Below, piece after piece: positions 7,090 to 14,709 of a stretch of 45,990 nucleotides of DNA. The stretch covers positions 1-45,990 of the forward strand of contig NZ_CAMFKM010000025.1 in assembly GCF_945957355.1 (NCBI RefSeq). The letters run 5' to 3'. Source of the stretch: an uncultured Reyranella sp. (lineage in GTDB: Bacteria; Pseudomonadota; Alphaproteobacteria; Reyranellales; Reyranellaceae). Both the position numbers and the translations under genes were made by a program. Under the pieces are notes generated by a model that saw nothing but the letters and a program-made list of their open reading frames with translations, was not told the DNA's origin and searched no databases. Positions within the stretch are counted from its first letter, which is position 1. Each line of letters begins with the position of its first letter.

Positions 7090-7995
7090 TCAGTTCTTCA
7101 GCATGCCTGCGACGAGGGCCGACACGTTGTGGCGCATCATCTTCTCGTAGGTCGGGGCCGGTCCATCCGGGCCCGACAGCGCATCGGTGTAGAGGCGAGG
7201 GCCGACCACGGCGCCGGATTCGCGCGCGATCTGGTCGATCAGGCCGGGGTTGGTCATGTTCTCGACGAACAGCGCCTTGATGCGCTGCTCGCGCGCCGCG
7301 CGGATCAGCGCCGCAACGTCGCGCGCCGAAGGCTCGCTGCTGGTGTTGTAGCCGCGCGGCGACTGGAATTTAACGCCATAGGCACTGGAGAAATAGCGGA
7401 AGGAATCGTGGCCGGTGATCGCCCGGCGCTTGTCGGCCGGCACCTTGGCGATCTCTTCCTTCACCCAGGCATCCAACTCGGCCAGCCTACGGTCGAAGGC
7501 CTCGGCGCGCTCGCGGTAGTAGGCGGCGTTCGGCGGATCGGCTTCGGCGAGGCCTCTGGCGATGTTGGCGACATAGGTGCGGACCCTCTGGACATCCTGC
7601 CAGCAATGCGGATCCGCCGCGTGATCGTGCGCGTGTCCATGGGAATGGCCCTGATCCGATCCCGCGGCGAGGGTCGCCACGCCGGTCGTGGCCACGACCG
7701 CCTTGCCCTTGAAGGGCGCCGCCTTGGCCAGTCGCTCGATCCAGCCCTCGAAGCCCAGCCCGTTGCTCACCAGCACCTGCGCCTCGGCCAGCGCGCGCGC
7801 GTCGCCAGGACGGGGCTGGTAGGCATGGGCATCCATGTCGGGGCCGACCACCGCCGACACCGCCGCCTTGTCGCCCGCCACTTCGGCCAGCAGGTTGCCC
7901 AGGATCGAGAAGGTCGCGACGGCCTTGATCTCGGCCGAAGCCGGCAGGGAAACGGCGATCAGGCCCAGGGCCAGCAGCAGTGCACGGAAAAGCAT
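7090..7995 (-). CDS. znuA: Zinc/manganese ABC transporter substrate-binding protein (ZnuA-like)
   Basis: A 301-residue periplasmic metal-binding protein of the ZnuA/cluster A-I family. It has a signal peptide (MLFRALLLALGLIAVSLPASA), the first metal His in MDAHAYQPRP, a His-rich flexible loop HSHGHAHDHAADPHCW that favours zinc, the ITGHDSFRYF segment with a metal His, and a C-terminal Glu/Asp region (ENMTNPGLID). I chose the ATG at 7995; a longer frame to 8340 is only antisense of the next gene. The start sits two bases from a perfect palindrome (7998-8012) that is probably its operator. No ATPase or permease gene is adjacent, so the rest of the transporter must be elsewhere. Confidence 0.9.
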   Translation of the reverse strand: MLFRALLLALGLIAVSLPASAEIKAVATFSILGNLLAEVAGDKAAVSAVVGPDMDAHAYQPRPGDARALAEAQVLVSNGLGFEGWIERLAKAAPFKGKAVVATTGVATLAAGSDQGHSHGHAHDHAADPHCWQDVQRVRTYVANIARGLAEADPPNAAYYRERAEAFDRRLAELDAWVKEEIAKVPADKRRAITGHDSFRYFSSAYGVKFQSPRGYNTSSEPSARDVAALIRAAREQRIKALFVENMTNPGLIDQIARESGAVVGPRLYTDALSGPDGPAPTYEKMMRHNVSALVAGMLKN

Positions 7996-7997
7996 TC

Positions 7998-8012
7998 CGT
8001 TATAGTATAACG
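7998..8012 (-). promoter_or_regulatory. Zur-type operator palindrome upstream of znuA
   Basis: CGTTATAGTATAACG is a perfect 7-1-7 inverted repeat ending two bases before the znuA ATG. Its form resembles Zur boxes of alphaproteobacteria (GTTAT...ATAAC). On the - strand it includes a -10-like TATACT (8009-8004), which would place the transcript start almost at the ATG, giving a leaderless mRNA blocked by bound regulator. Fur-family members other than Zur use similar sites. Confidence 0.65.
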
Positions 8013-8507
8013 TCAGAGTGGAAAGTCGAGCCACTCCGGGGTGTGGCCGGTCGCCGCGAAGAAGCGCAGCAGGTCGGCCAGGCTGAGCGCCGTGGTCATC
8101 GTATTGACCAGCGGGTGGGCATTGATCGGCCCGGCGCCGTCGGCGAGGCCGCGGTCGAGAACCAGCCGGACCTGGTGCTCCGGGTCGTTGATCACGGCCA
8201 GCGGCGTCACCGAGCCCGGTTCGACGCCTAGATGGCGCCGCAGGCGGTCCGGGCTGCCGAACGAGAACTTGCCGGCGCCCAGCCGCTCGCCAAGTCGTTT
8301 CAGGTCGATGGCGCGGTCCTCCAGCGCCACCACCAGCCACATCTCTTCCTTCCGGTTGCGCAGGAAGAGGTTCTTGATGTGATGGCCGGGCAGGTCGCCG
8401 CGATGAGCCTTGGCTTCCTCGACCGTATAGACCGGCGGGTGTTCGACGGTGCGATGGGCGATGCCCAGCGCGTCGAGTCGGGCGAGAAGTTGGTGCGGAT
8501 CAAGCAT
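8013..8507 (-). CDS. Prolyl-tRNA editing protein (YbaK/ProX family)
   Basis: A 164-residue stand-alone YbaK/prolyl-tRNA synthetase INS-type deacylase. Such proteins act in trans to hydrolyse mischarged aminoacyl-tRNA, typically Ala- or Cys-tRNA(Pro). Family features are the HRTVEHPPVYTVEEA start of the domain, HHIKNLFLRNRK with the catalytic Lys region, the SVTPLAVIND loop, and the C-terminal INAHPLVNT with a conserved His. I start it at the ATG at 8505-8507 (MLDPHQLL); the frame is open for 30 more codons upstream without a better signal. The stop directly abuts the palindrome controlling znuA. Confidence 0.88.
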   Translation of the reverse strand: MLDPHQLLARLDALGIAHRTVEHPPVYTVEEAKAHRGDLPGHHIKNLFLRNRKEEMWLVVALEDRAIDLKRLGERLGAGKFSFGSPDRLRRHLGVEPGSVTPLAVINDPEHQVRLVLDRGLADGAGPINAHPLVNTMTTALSLADLLRFFAATGHTPEWLDFPL

Positions 8508-8619
8508 GGTGCGTGTCGGCTCTACCCATGAAATGAGCCCTTCGCCAGCCCCTTGCCAAGGGATCGGAAAAGCCCTATCAACGCCGCCTTCCGGCAACCT
8601 ACCCGGCCGGATCTGGAGC

Positions 8620-8694
<75 letters not shown>

Positions 8695-8857
8695 ATTTCT
8701 ACCAAGGTATCTTGCCTGAACCGGTCGCCGGTTCGCATCCCGGTCGCGGACCGGGGTGAGGCCTGATGCTTTTGGTCCTCTTTCGATAGATTGCGCGTCC
8801 CATTTTCGCCGCCTGCATTGTCTATGCGGCCGGCTCGTCCATGCGTGTGAGGCTCAA

Positions 8858-9721
8858 ATGAATACATCGACCGACCAGGGCCTTCTCGTCGTCCGCACCG
8901 TGGCGGATCTGCGCCGTGCCGTGGCTGACTTTCGGAAAGCCGGTCGCACGATCGGCCTCGTCCCGACCATGGGTGCGTTGCACGAAGGCCATGTCAGCCT
9001 GGTGAAGGGTGCGCTCGGTCGCGGCGACGTGCCGGTGACCAGCATCTTCGTCAATCCGACGCAGTTCGGACCGAAGGAGGATTTCTCCGCCTATCCGCGC
9101 GACGAGCAGGGCGACTTCGACAAGCTGCGCGATGCGCAGTGCCGCATCGTCTTCGCGCCGAGCAAGGACGAGATGTATCCCGGCGAGCAGCTCACGACCG
9201 TGACCGTCGCCGGCATCACCGACGGCCTGTGCGGTCCGCTGCGGCCCGGTCACTTCCAGGGCGTCGCCACGGTGGTGAGCAAACTCCTGCTGATGGCGAT
9301 GCCGGATCGCGCCTATTTCGGCGAGAAGGACTACCAGCAGCTCCAGGTCATCAAGCGCATGGTGCGCGATCTCGCGATGCCGTTCGAGATCGTGGGCATG
9401 CCGACGGTGCGCGAGAAGGACGGGCTCGCCATGTCGTCGCGCAATCGCTACCTCAGCGCCGAGGAGCGCACCAAGGCGCTTTGCATGTACCGGCAGCTCG
9501 TGACGGTCGCCGACACGGTGCGCGACGGAAAGAAATCCTGCACCGAGGCCACGGCGGCGGCATCGCAGGCGCTGCGCGACGGCGGTTTCGACATCGTCGA
9601 GTATTTCACCGTGGTCGATGCCGAGAGCCTGAAGCCGCTCGAGCATGTCACGGGCCCAGCGCGTGTCATCGCCGCCGCCCGTCTCGGCCGCACGCGTTTG
9701 ATCGACAATCTGGCGGTCTGA
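8858..9721 (+). CDS. panC: Pantothenate synthetase PanC
   Basis: A 287-residue PanC that joins pantoate and beta-alanine with ATP to make pantothenate on the way to coenzyme A. Clear motifs are the HIGH-type nucleotide site MGALHEGHVSLV, IFVNPTQFGPKEDF, RPGHFQGVATVVSKL, FGEKDYQQLQVI, and the KMSKS-like SSRNRYLS. The ATG at 8858 fits the family start; the open frame continues back to 8756 through sequence that does not look coding. The 163-base gap from tRNA-Gly holds no clear promoter that I can name. panB is not in the window. Confidence 0.95.
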   Translation: MNTSTDQGLLVVRTVADLRRAVADFRKAGRTIGLVPTMGALHEGHVSLVKGALGRGDVPVTSIFVNPTQFGPKEDFSAYPRDEQGDFDKLRDAQCRIVFAPSKDEMYPGEQLTTVTVAGITDGLCGPLRPGHFQGVATVVSKLLLMAMPDRAYFGEKDYQQLQVIKRMVRDLAMPFEIVGMPTVREKDGLAMSSRNRYLSAEERTKALCMYRQLVTVADTVRDGKKSCTEATAAASQALRDGGFDIVEYFTVVDAESLKPLEHVTGPARVIAAARLGRTRLIDNLAV

Positions 9722-9741
9722 CCGGGCGCCGGACGGGAACG

Positions 9742-10626
9742 TCAGGCCGCCTGTTCGAGTGTCGAAGCGACGTCGCGCGTCGTCACGCGGCGCAGGTCGC
9801 GGACCTTGGTCGTGTCGAACGGCCGGGCGCGATGCATGGTGCAGCGATTGTCCCAGATCACGAGATCGCCCTTCACCCAGCGATGGGCATGGACGAATCG
9901 CGGCTGCGTCGCGTGCTCGATCAGGTCGAGGATGATCAGGCGTCCGTCGGCGACCGGCATGCCCAGGATGTGCGAGGCATGGGCGGCAAGGTAAAGCGTC
10001 TTGCGATGCGAGCCGGGGTGGGTGCGCACGACACGCTGCGGCACCGGCGGCAGCGAGGCGCGCTCCTCCTCCGTGTACTGCACGACGCCGAGCTGCTCGC
10101 GCGACCGCCAGATCGAATGCTCGGCGACCAGGCCCTCCAGTGCCTTCTTCTTCGCGTCGGGCAGCGCGTCGTAGGCCGCGCGCATGTCGGCGAACTCCGT
10201 GTCGCCGCCTTCGTCGGGAATGACATGCGCATAGAGCATCGAGAGGGCGCCGGGCACGGCGCGGAACGAGGCGTCGGTGTGCCAGAGCCGATTGGCCAGG
10301 CCGTCGAGCCGGCGGCGCGCGTCGGGCTTCAGCACATTGCCGTCGCCGTCGAGGTTCGAGATGTCGGCGACCTGGTTGGATTCGATCCGGTGCTTGATGT
10401 CGCGATGCCGGAGTTTCAGCGCCGAGGATTCGACGGGGCCGAAATTGCCGGCGAAGGCGACCTGTTTTTCGTCGTCGAGCGTCTGTCCCCGAAAGACCAC
10501 GACCGCATAGCGGTTGATCGCATCCTCGATGGCCTGCCGATTGTCCGGGCTCAGCGGCCTTGCCACGTCGACGCCGCTGATCTCGGCGACGAACCCGGGA
10601 TGCACTGGCGCAACCGTGATGCTCAT
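9742..10626 (-). CDS. TauD/TfdA family alpha-ketoglutarate dioxygenase
   Basis: A 294-residue Fe(II)/2-oxoglutarate dioxygenase of the TauD/TfdA group. The iron facial triad is visible: His116 and Asp118 in LWHTDASF, and His265 in DNRCTMHRARPF, with Arg residues downstream (RDLRRVT) for 2-oxoglutarate. The family oxidises sulfonates, aryloxyacetates and similar acids; the substrate here cannot be told, although the DNRCTMHRA stretch is common in the TfdA/2,4-D-like branch. GGGAGG lies about six bases before the ATG at 10626. It is divergent from the 2-hydroxyacid dehydrogenase gene with only 54 bases between them, so they may share control. Confidence 0.88.
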   Translation of the reverse strand: MSITVAPVHPGFVAEISGVDVARPLSPDNRQAIEDAINRYAVVVFRGQTLDDEKQVAFAGNFGPVESSALKLRHRDIKHRIESNQVADISNLDGDGNVLKPDARRRLDGLANRLWHTDASFRAVPGALSMLYAHVIPDEGGDTEFADMRAAYDALPDAKKKALEGLVAEHSIWRSREQLGVVQYTEEERASLPPVPQRVVRTHPGSHRKTLYLAAHASHILGMPVADGRLIILDLIEHATQPRFVHAHRWVKGDLVIWDNRCTMHRARPFDTTKVRDLRRVTTRDVASTLEQAA

Positions 10627-10642
10627 GACCGCCTCCCGCGGC

Positions 10643-10648
10643 TATAAT
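10643..10648 (+). promoter_or_regulatory. Consensus -10 hexamer upstream of the 2-hydroxyacid dehydrogenase gene
   Basis: TATAAT at 10643-10648 matches the sigma-70 -10 consensus exactly and lies 33 bases before the ATG at 10681. No good -35 is seen at 16-18 bases, where the sequence enters the divergent dioxygenase start, so an activator may be needed. Confidence 0.5.
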
Positions 10649-10680
10649 GCGTTTCCAATCATTGTCTCCCAGGAAACGCC

Positions 10681-11676
10681 ATGCCGCAAACGATGAAGCT
10701 CGCCCTGCTCGACGATTACCAGAAGGTCGCTCTGCGCATGGCCGACTGGGATCGGCTCAAGAAGCGCGGCATCGAGATCACGGTCTTCCACGAGCCCTTC
10801 ACCTCGGTCGAGGATGCCGCGCAGAAATTGGCACCCTTCGACATTCTGGGATTGCTGCGCGAGCGGACCGCCTTCCCGCGGGCGCTGATCGAGAAGCTGC
10901 CCAAGCTGAAGTTCATGGTGCTGACCGGCGCCCGCGCCGCCAGCCTCGACGACAAGGCCGCGGCCGAGCGCGGCATCCCGGTCTCGACGACGCCGGGCGG
11001 TACCTCGAACGCCCCGACGGCGGAGCTGGGCTGGGCGCTCCTGATGATGTGCGCGCGCGACCTCGCCAAGGCCGAGCGGCTGGCGCGCCAGGGCAAGTGG
11101 CATGACGGCATCGAGCAGATGGTGGTGCTCGAGGGCAAGCGGCTGGGCATCCTGGGTCTCGGCAAGCTCGGCAGCCGCGTGGCGCGCTATGCCAAGGCCT
11201 TCGGCATGGAGGTCGTGGCCTGGAGCCAGAACCTCACACCCGAGAAGGCGGAAGCGGGCGGCGCGAAGTACGTTACGAAGGACGAGCTGCTGGCGACGTC
11301 CGACTTCGTGTCGATCCATCTTGCCCTGTCGGATCGTACGCGCGGTCTGATCGGCGCCGCCGATCTCGCCAGGATGAAGAAGACCGCGATCCTGGTGAAC
11401 ACCTCGCGCGGGCCGATCGTCGACGAGGCGGCGCTCATCGCGGCGCTGAAGAACCGCACCATCCTGCATGCCGGCCTCGACGTGTACGACAAGGAACCGC
11501 TGCCGGCCGACCATCCGCTCACGAAGCTCGACAACGTCACGCTGATTCCCCATCTTGGCTATGTCGTCGAGGACAGCTACCGGCACTTCTACGAGGGCAC
11601 GGTCAAGGACATCGAGGCTTGGCTGGACGGCCAGCCGATCAACGTCCTCAACCCGGACGCGCTGAAGAAGGCCTGA
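10681..11676 (+). CDS. D-2-hydroxyacid dehydrogenase family protein
   Basis: A 331-residue NAD-dependent D-isomer-specific 2-hydroxyacid dehydrogenase, reversibly reducing 2-keto acids in the cytosol. It has the Rossmann motif LGILGLGKLGSRVA (about residue 155), the catalytic Arg in VNTSRGPIVDE, the Glu in LDVYDKEPLP, and the catalytic His in LIPHLGYV, in the normal Arg-Glu-His order. The N-terminus (MPQTMKLALLDDYQ) and the ending DIEAWLDGQPINVLNP suit the hydroxypyruvate/phosphoglycerate-like subgroup often annotated simply as D-2-hydroxyacid dehydrogenase. Its substrate is not determined. The divergent dioxygenase is a possible pathway partner. Confidence 0.9.
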   Translation: MPQTMKLALLDDYQKVALRMADWDRLKKRGIEITVFHEPFTSVEDAAQKLAPFDILGLLRERTAFPRALIEKLPKLKFMVLTGARAASLDDKAAAERGIPVSTTPGGTSNAPTAELGWALLMMCARDLAKAERLARQGKWHDGIEQMVVLEGKRLGILGLGKLGSRVARYAKAFGMEVVAWSQNLTPEKAEAGGAKYVTKDELLATSDFVSIHLALSDRTRGLIGAADLARMKKTAILVNTSRGPIVDEAALIAALKNRTILHAGLDVYDKEPLPADHPLTKLDNVTLIPHLGYVVEDSYRHFYEGTVKDIEAWLDGQPINVLNPDALKKA

Positions 11677-11803
11677 CAGGCGGCTGAAAAAGCCGGAGTC
11701 AGGGCGGCTAAACGAAACAATCGAAAGGGATGTCGCACCCCCGGGATTCCCTGCTGCCGTGAATGCAGCGCAACAATGTTGCTGATTGGTGCTTCTGAAT
11801 CGT

Positions 11804-12733
11804 CTATTTCGTTCGCACACGCGCGACGATCAGCCAGACGGCGCCGGCGAGGATCACGCCGGCGGCCAGCCATTCCGGCGTGGTGAGGCTCGCGGGCGTC
11901 AGCCAGCCCAGGCGGGCGAAGATGGCTTCCAGCGCGATGGCGAAGAACGGCATCGCGGTGAGGGCGATCAGGTAGGTCTGCACGCCCGAATGGTTGATGG
12001 TCCAGAAGCCGAGCCAGGTGCCGGGCGCACGGAACAGCAGGCCGGCGAGGATCGCGTAGAGCCAGAGTTCGACCCGGCCGAAGGCGTCGCCGCCGCCGGC
12101 CCACGGCGAGGCCATCGCGCCCGCCAGGCCGGCCAGCGTCCAGACGAGGATCAGCGCCAGCGAGGCAGCCACCAGGATCTCGCCGGTGAAGCGGCTGCGC
12201 GCCGCCGGATCGGCCGCGCGGTTGCGCGGGTGCCAGGCGATCATCCACGAGGCCGCGACCGCGATGGCTTCCGAGGCGATCAGCCAGGCGACGCCCCGCC
12301 AGGCCGTCTCCGATCCCAGGCCGGCGGCGAAGGCCACGACGCCCAGCGCCAGCAGCGCGAGGCCCGGCCAGTCGCGCCGTGACGGTGCCTGGCGCGTTAG
12401 CGCCCAGCCCGACCCTGCGCCGATCAGCACGCTCATCGTGGAGAGCAGCGTGCTCTGCGTCACGGCCAGCCAGACGATGGCGGCGGCCGTGCAGCCGTTG
12501 ATGATCACGCGCATGAAGGCGTAGCAGACTGTCCACGGCACCAGCAGGTCGGCCCAGCTCCCGGGCGTGCGGCGGCCGACCCAGAGCATGGCGAGGCCCG
12601 CGCTCAGCAGCTGCACCAGCGTGTAGGCCCAGGCATCGAGCTGCGCGCCGCTCACGACATGGCGCGTCAGCAGGAGATAGACCGACCAGAGGAGGGAGTT
12701 GCCGAGCGCGATGGCCAGGACGTGACCGCTCAT
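11804..12733 (-). CDS. EamA/DMT superfamily transporter
   Basis: A 309-residue inner-membrane protein with about ten hydrophobic segments in two similar halves, as in EamA (drug/metabolite transporter) permeases. Typical are the WSVYLLLTRHVV first helix and the ends of each half (SVLIGAGSGWAL; GVILAGAVWLIVARVRTK). It probably exports or imports a small metabolite; nothing shows the substrate. The start at 12733 lies 22 bases downstream, on the - strand, of the methyltransferase stop at 12756, so the two genes are likely co-transcribed. Confidence 0.82.
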   Translation of the reverse strand: MSGHVLAIALGNSLLWSVYLLLTRHVVSGAQLDAWAYTLVQLLSAGLAMLWVGRRTPGSWADLLVPWTVCYAFMRVIINGCTAAAIVWLAVTQSTLLSTMSVLIGAGSGWALTRQAPSRRDWPGLALLALGVVAFAAGLGSETAWRGVAWLIASEAIAVAASWMIAWHPRNRAADPAARSRFTGEILVAASLALILVWTLAGLAGAMASPWAGGGDAFGRVELWLYAILAGLLFRAPGTWLGFWTINHSGVQTYLIALTAMPFFAIALEAIFARLGWLTPASLTTPEWLAAGVILAGAVWLIVARVRTK

Positions 12734-12755
12734 TGCGGATCTCGGAGGCGTTATC

Positions 12756-14006
12756 TCAGGTGCGGAAGCGCAGCAGCAGGTGATTGACGCCGTTCAGCTT
12801 GACGTAGAGATCCTCGAACTGCGTGTAGAAATCCTCCCACTGCGGCAGGCCGCCCTGGCTGCCCAGCGAGGTATAGATTTCCGCGACCGTCCGGCGGCCG
12901 TCGATCTGCGAGATGATGCGCGGCGCCAGCGGCGGCAACTGGGCACGCCAGGGAAAGCCGTCGAGGTTGGCGACCAGCGGCGCGCCGGGCTGCAGGCCGG
13001 CCGCGAACTTCTGCGCATCCATCTCGCGCAGCACCGGAATGGCCGACGTATCCTCGGGCCGCGCGACCGTGTCGAAGCCCGCGCGCGTGGCATAGAAGAC
13101 GTGGGTGCGCAGGTTGCCGGCCAGGCGCTCGGCGAAGGCCGCGCGTTCGAGCAGCGGCAGCGAGCTCATCTGGCGGGCGATCATCGGATCGCTCATGTAG
13201 GTCGCGGGCTCGTAGCGCACCGGCTCGAGGAAGGCGACCACCCTCAGGCCGGAGGCGGCGGCCATCGCGCCGATCTGCGGCACCGTGAAGGCGCGGTCGC
13301 AGCTGTGCAGCAACAGGTCGTAGAGGCCCGCATCGCCGCCCGTCACATGGTCGTTGAGATAGGGGTTGCGGCGGAACAGGTTGGTCGTCGGCAGGAAGCG
13401 GATCAGGCGCTTGGCCATCGCCAGCCGGTCCTCGATCGCCATCGACGGCGGCGCCAGGGTCTGCAGCATCTCCTGCAGGGGATAGACGCCGCTGCGGCCA
13501 TACTCGCCGTAGAGCATGACGCCCATGCCGCCCTCGGCATGCAGCACGCTGGCCAGCGCCTGCATGCCGGCCGTCGGATCGGGCAGGTGGTGCAGTACGC
13601 CGGTGCAGTCGATGTAGTCGAACAGGCCGATGTTCATCGTCGGCAGGTCGAGCAGCGAACCGGTCAGGAACGTGATGTTGCGCAGGCCGCGCGCCTTGGC
13701 GCGCGCCTCGCAGATCTGCCGCGAGGCCGAGGAAAGGTCGAGATAGAAGACCTCGCCGGGGCAGCGTCGATCGACGAGCTGCTGGGCCAGCATGATGCAG
13801 GCATCGCCCGTGCCGCCGCCGGCGACCAGCGCGCGGAAGGGACGGATGAAGTTCAGCCGGCCGGAGAAGAGATAGTGGTTTATCTCGAGGACATGGCTCG
13901 GCGTTCCCGTGATCAGGCGGATCGCCTCGTCGCGCGGGTCTCGGGAAGGATAGGGCAGCGCCTCGTACTGGGCGCGAACACTGTCCAACGGCGAGGAAAC
14001 GGTCAT
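12756..14006 (-). CDS. Class I SAM-dependent methyltransferase, two-part protein
   Basis: A 416-residue protein. Residues about 8-30 carry the conserved RAQYEALPYPSRDPRDE lead. SAM motif I is VAGGGTGDAC (63-70), followed by VFYLDLSSASRQIC (motif II), GLFDYIDCTGVLHHL (motif IV) and LHAEGGMGVMLYGEYG (post-motif). The remaining 200 residues form a second domain ending in a small winged or PqqD-like region (IDGRRTVAEIYTSL). The target is unknown. I prefer the ATG at 14006, which gives the family-like start MTVSSPLDSVRAQYE; an ATG at 14063 would add 19 residues. It is divergent from the SPOUT methyltransferase gene. Confidence 0.82.
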   Translation of the reverse strand: MTVSSPLDSVRAQYEALPYPSRDPRDEAIRLITGTPSHVLEINHYLFSGRLNFIRPFRALVAGGGTGDACIMLAQQLVDRRCPGEVFYLDLSSASRQICEARAKARGLRNITFLTGSLLDLPTMNIGLFDYIDCTGVLHHLPDPTAGMQALASVLHAEGGMGVMLYGEYGRSGVYPLQEMLQTLAPPSMAIEDRLAMAKRLIRFLPTTNLFRRNPYLNDHVTGGDAGLYDLLLHSCDRAFTVPQIGAMAAASGLRVVAFLEPVRYEPATYMSDPMIARQMSSLPLLERAAFAERLAGNLRTHVFYATRAGFDTVARPEDTSAIPVLREMDAQKFAAGLQPGAPLVANLDGFPWRAQLPPLAPRIISQIDGRRTVAEIYTSLGSQGGLPQWEDFYTQFEDLYVKLNGVNHLLLRFRT

Positions 14007-14089
14007 CAGGGCCTTGTTTGACGGCGGGCGGGGCGCTACCGGGGGGATGGCAGCACCTGCCAATCATTACTGCAACAAATCGAAGGGCC

Positions 14090-14656
14090 ATGAAAGGCTA
14101 TTTCGGCATCGGCATCGAGGGTCCGAGCAAGTCGATGAACGTCGGCACCCTGTTCCGGACGGCCCATGCGTTCGGCGCCTCGTTCGTCTTCACCCTGCGC
14201 GCCCAGTACGACGTCCGCGCCGGGGCGCTGGCCGACACGTCGGACACGCCACTGTCGGTGCCGACCTACCGGTTCCCCGATCTCGAGTCCTTTCGCCTGC
14301 CGCTGGGCTGTCGGCTGGTCGGAATCGAGATCACCGACGATGCGATCGAGTTGCCGAGTTTCCGGCATCCGCGCCAGGCCGCCTACATCCTGGGTTCGGA
14401 GCGCGAGGGCCTCTCTCCAGGCGTTCAGGCGCTATGCGATTACGTCGTGAAGATCCCGACCCGATTCTCGGTCAATCTCGGGACCGCCGGCGCCCTCGTG
14501 ATGTACGACCGGCTGATCAGCCTCGGCCGCCACGCGCCGCGGCCGGTCGGCGAGGGCGCTCCGACCGAGGCGCTGGAGGTGCCGGTGTTCGGCGAGCCGC
14601 TCTACAAGCGCAAGCAGCGGCTGCGCCTGCGGCAAAAAGAGCAATCAAAACAATAG
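14090..14656 (+). CDS. TrmH/SpoU (SPOUT) family RNA methyltransferase
   Basis: A 188-residue SPOUT-class methyltransferase, probably a 2'-O-ribose methylase of tRNA or rRNA. It shows the N-terminal SMNVGTLFRTAHAFGA (motif 1, Asn and Arg), AAYILGSEREGLS (motif 2) and the knot motif 3 IPTRFSVNLGTAGALVMYD. The usual SLNVSVA is FSVNLGTAG here. The C-terminal tail is very basic (YKRKQRLRLRQKEQ) and could hold RNA. The start is the ATG at 14090 with GAAGGG just upstream. rlmN follows 53 bases later on the same strand, pairing two RNA methyltransferases in one operon. Confidence 0.86.
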   Translation: MKGYFGIGIEGPSKSMNVGTLFRTAHAFGASFVFTLRAQYDVRAGALADTSDTPLSVPTYRFPDLESFRLPLGCRLVGIEITDDAIELPSFRHPRQAAYILGSEREGLSPGVQALCDYVVKIPTRFSVNLGTAGALVMYDRLISLGRHAPRPVGEGAPTEALEVPVFGEPLYKRKQRLRLRQKEQSKQ

Positions 14657-14709
14657 ATTGCCGTGGCGCGGTTGCGCAGAGGGAGTGCGACGACTATCTC
14701 GGGCGCTCA

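Noticed and set aside
9139..10647. Rightward 502-codon open frame
   Set aside because: It overlaps panC in another frame and the antisense of the dioxygenase gene; both of those have clear family motifs.
11681..11695. Short hairpin CGGCT-GAAAA-AGCCG after the hydroxyacid dehydrogenase gene
   Set aside because: Only five base pairs and no T-run; too weak to call a terminator.
12780..14021. Rightward 413-codon open frame
   Set aside because: It is antisense to the methyltransferase gene, which has SAM motifs; the frame itself has none.
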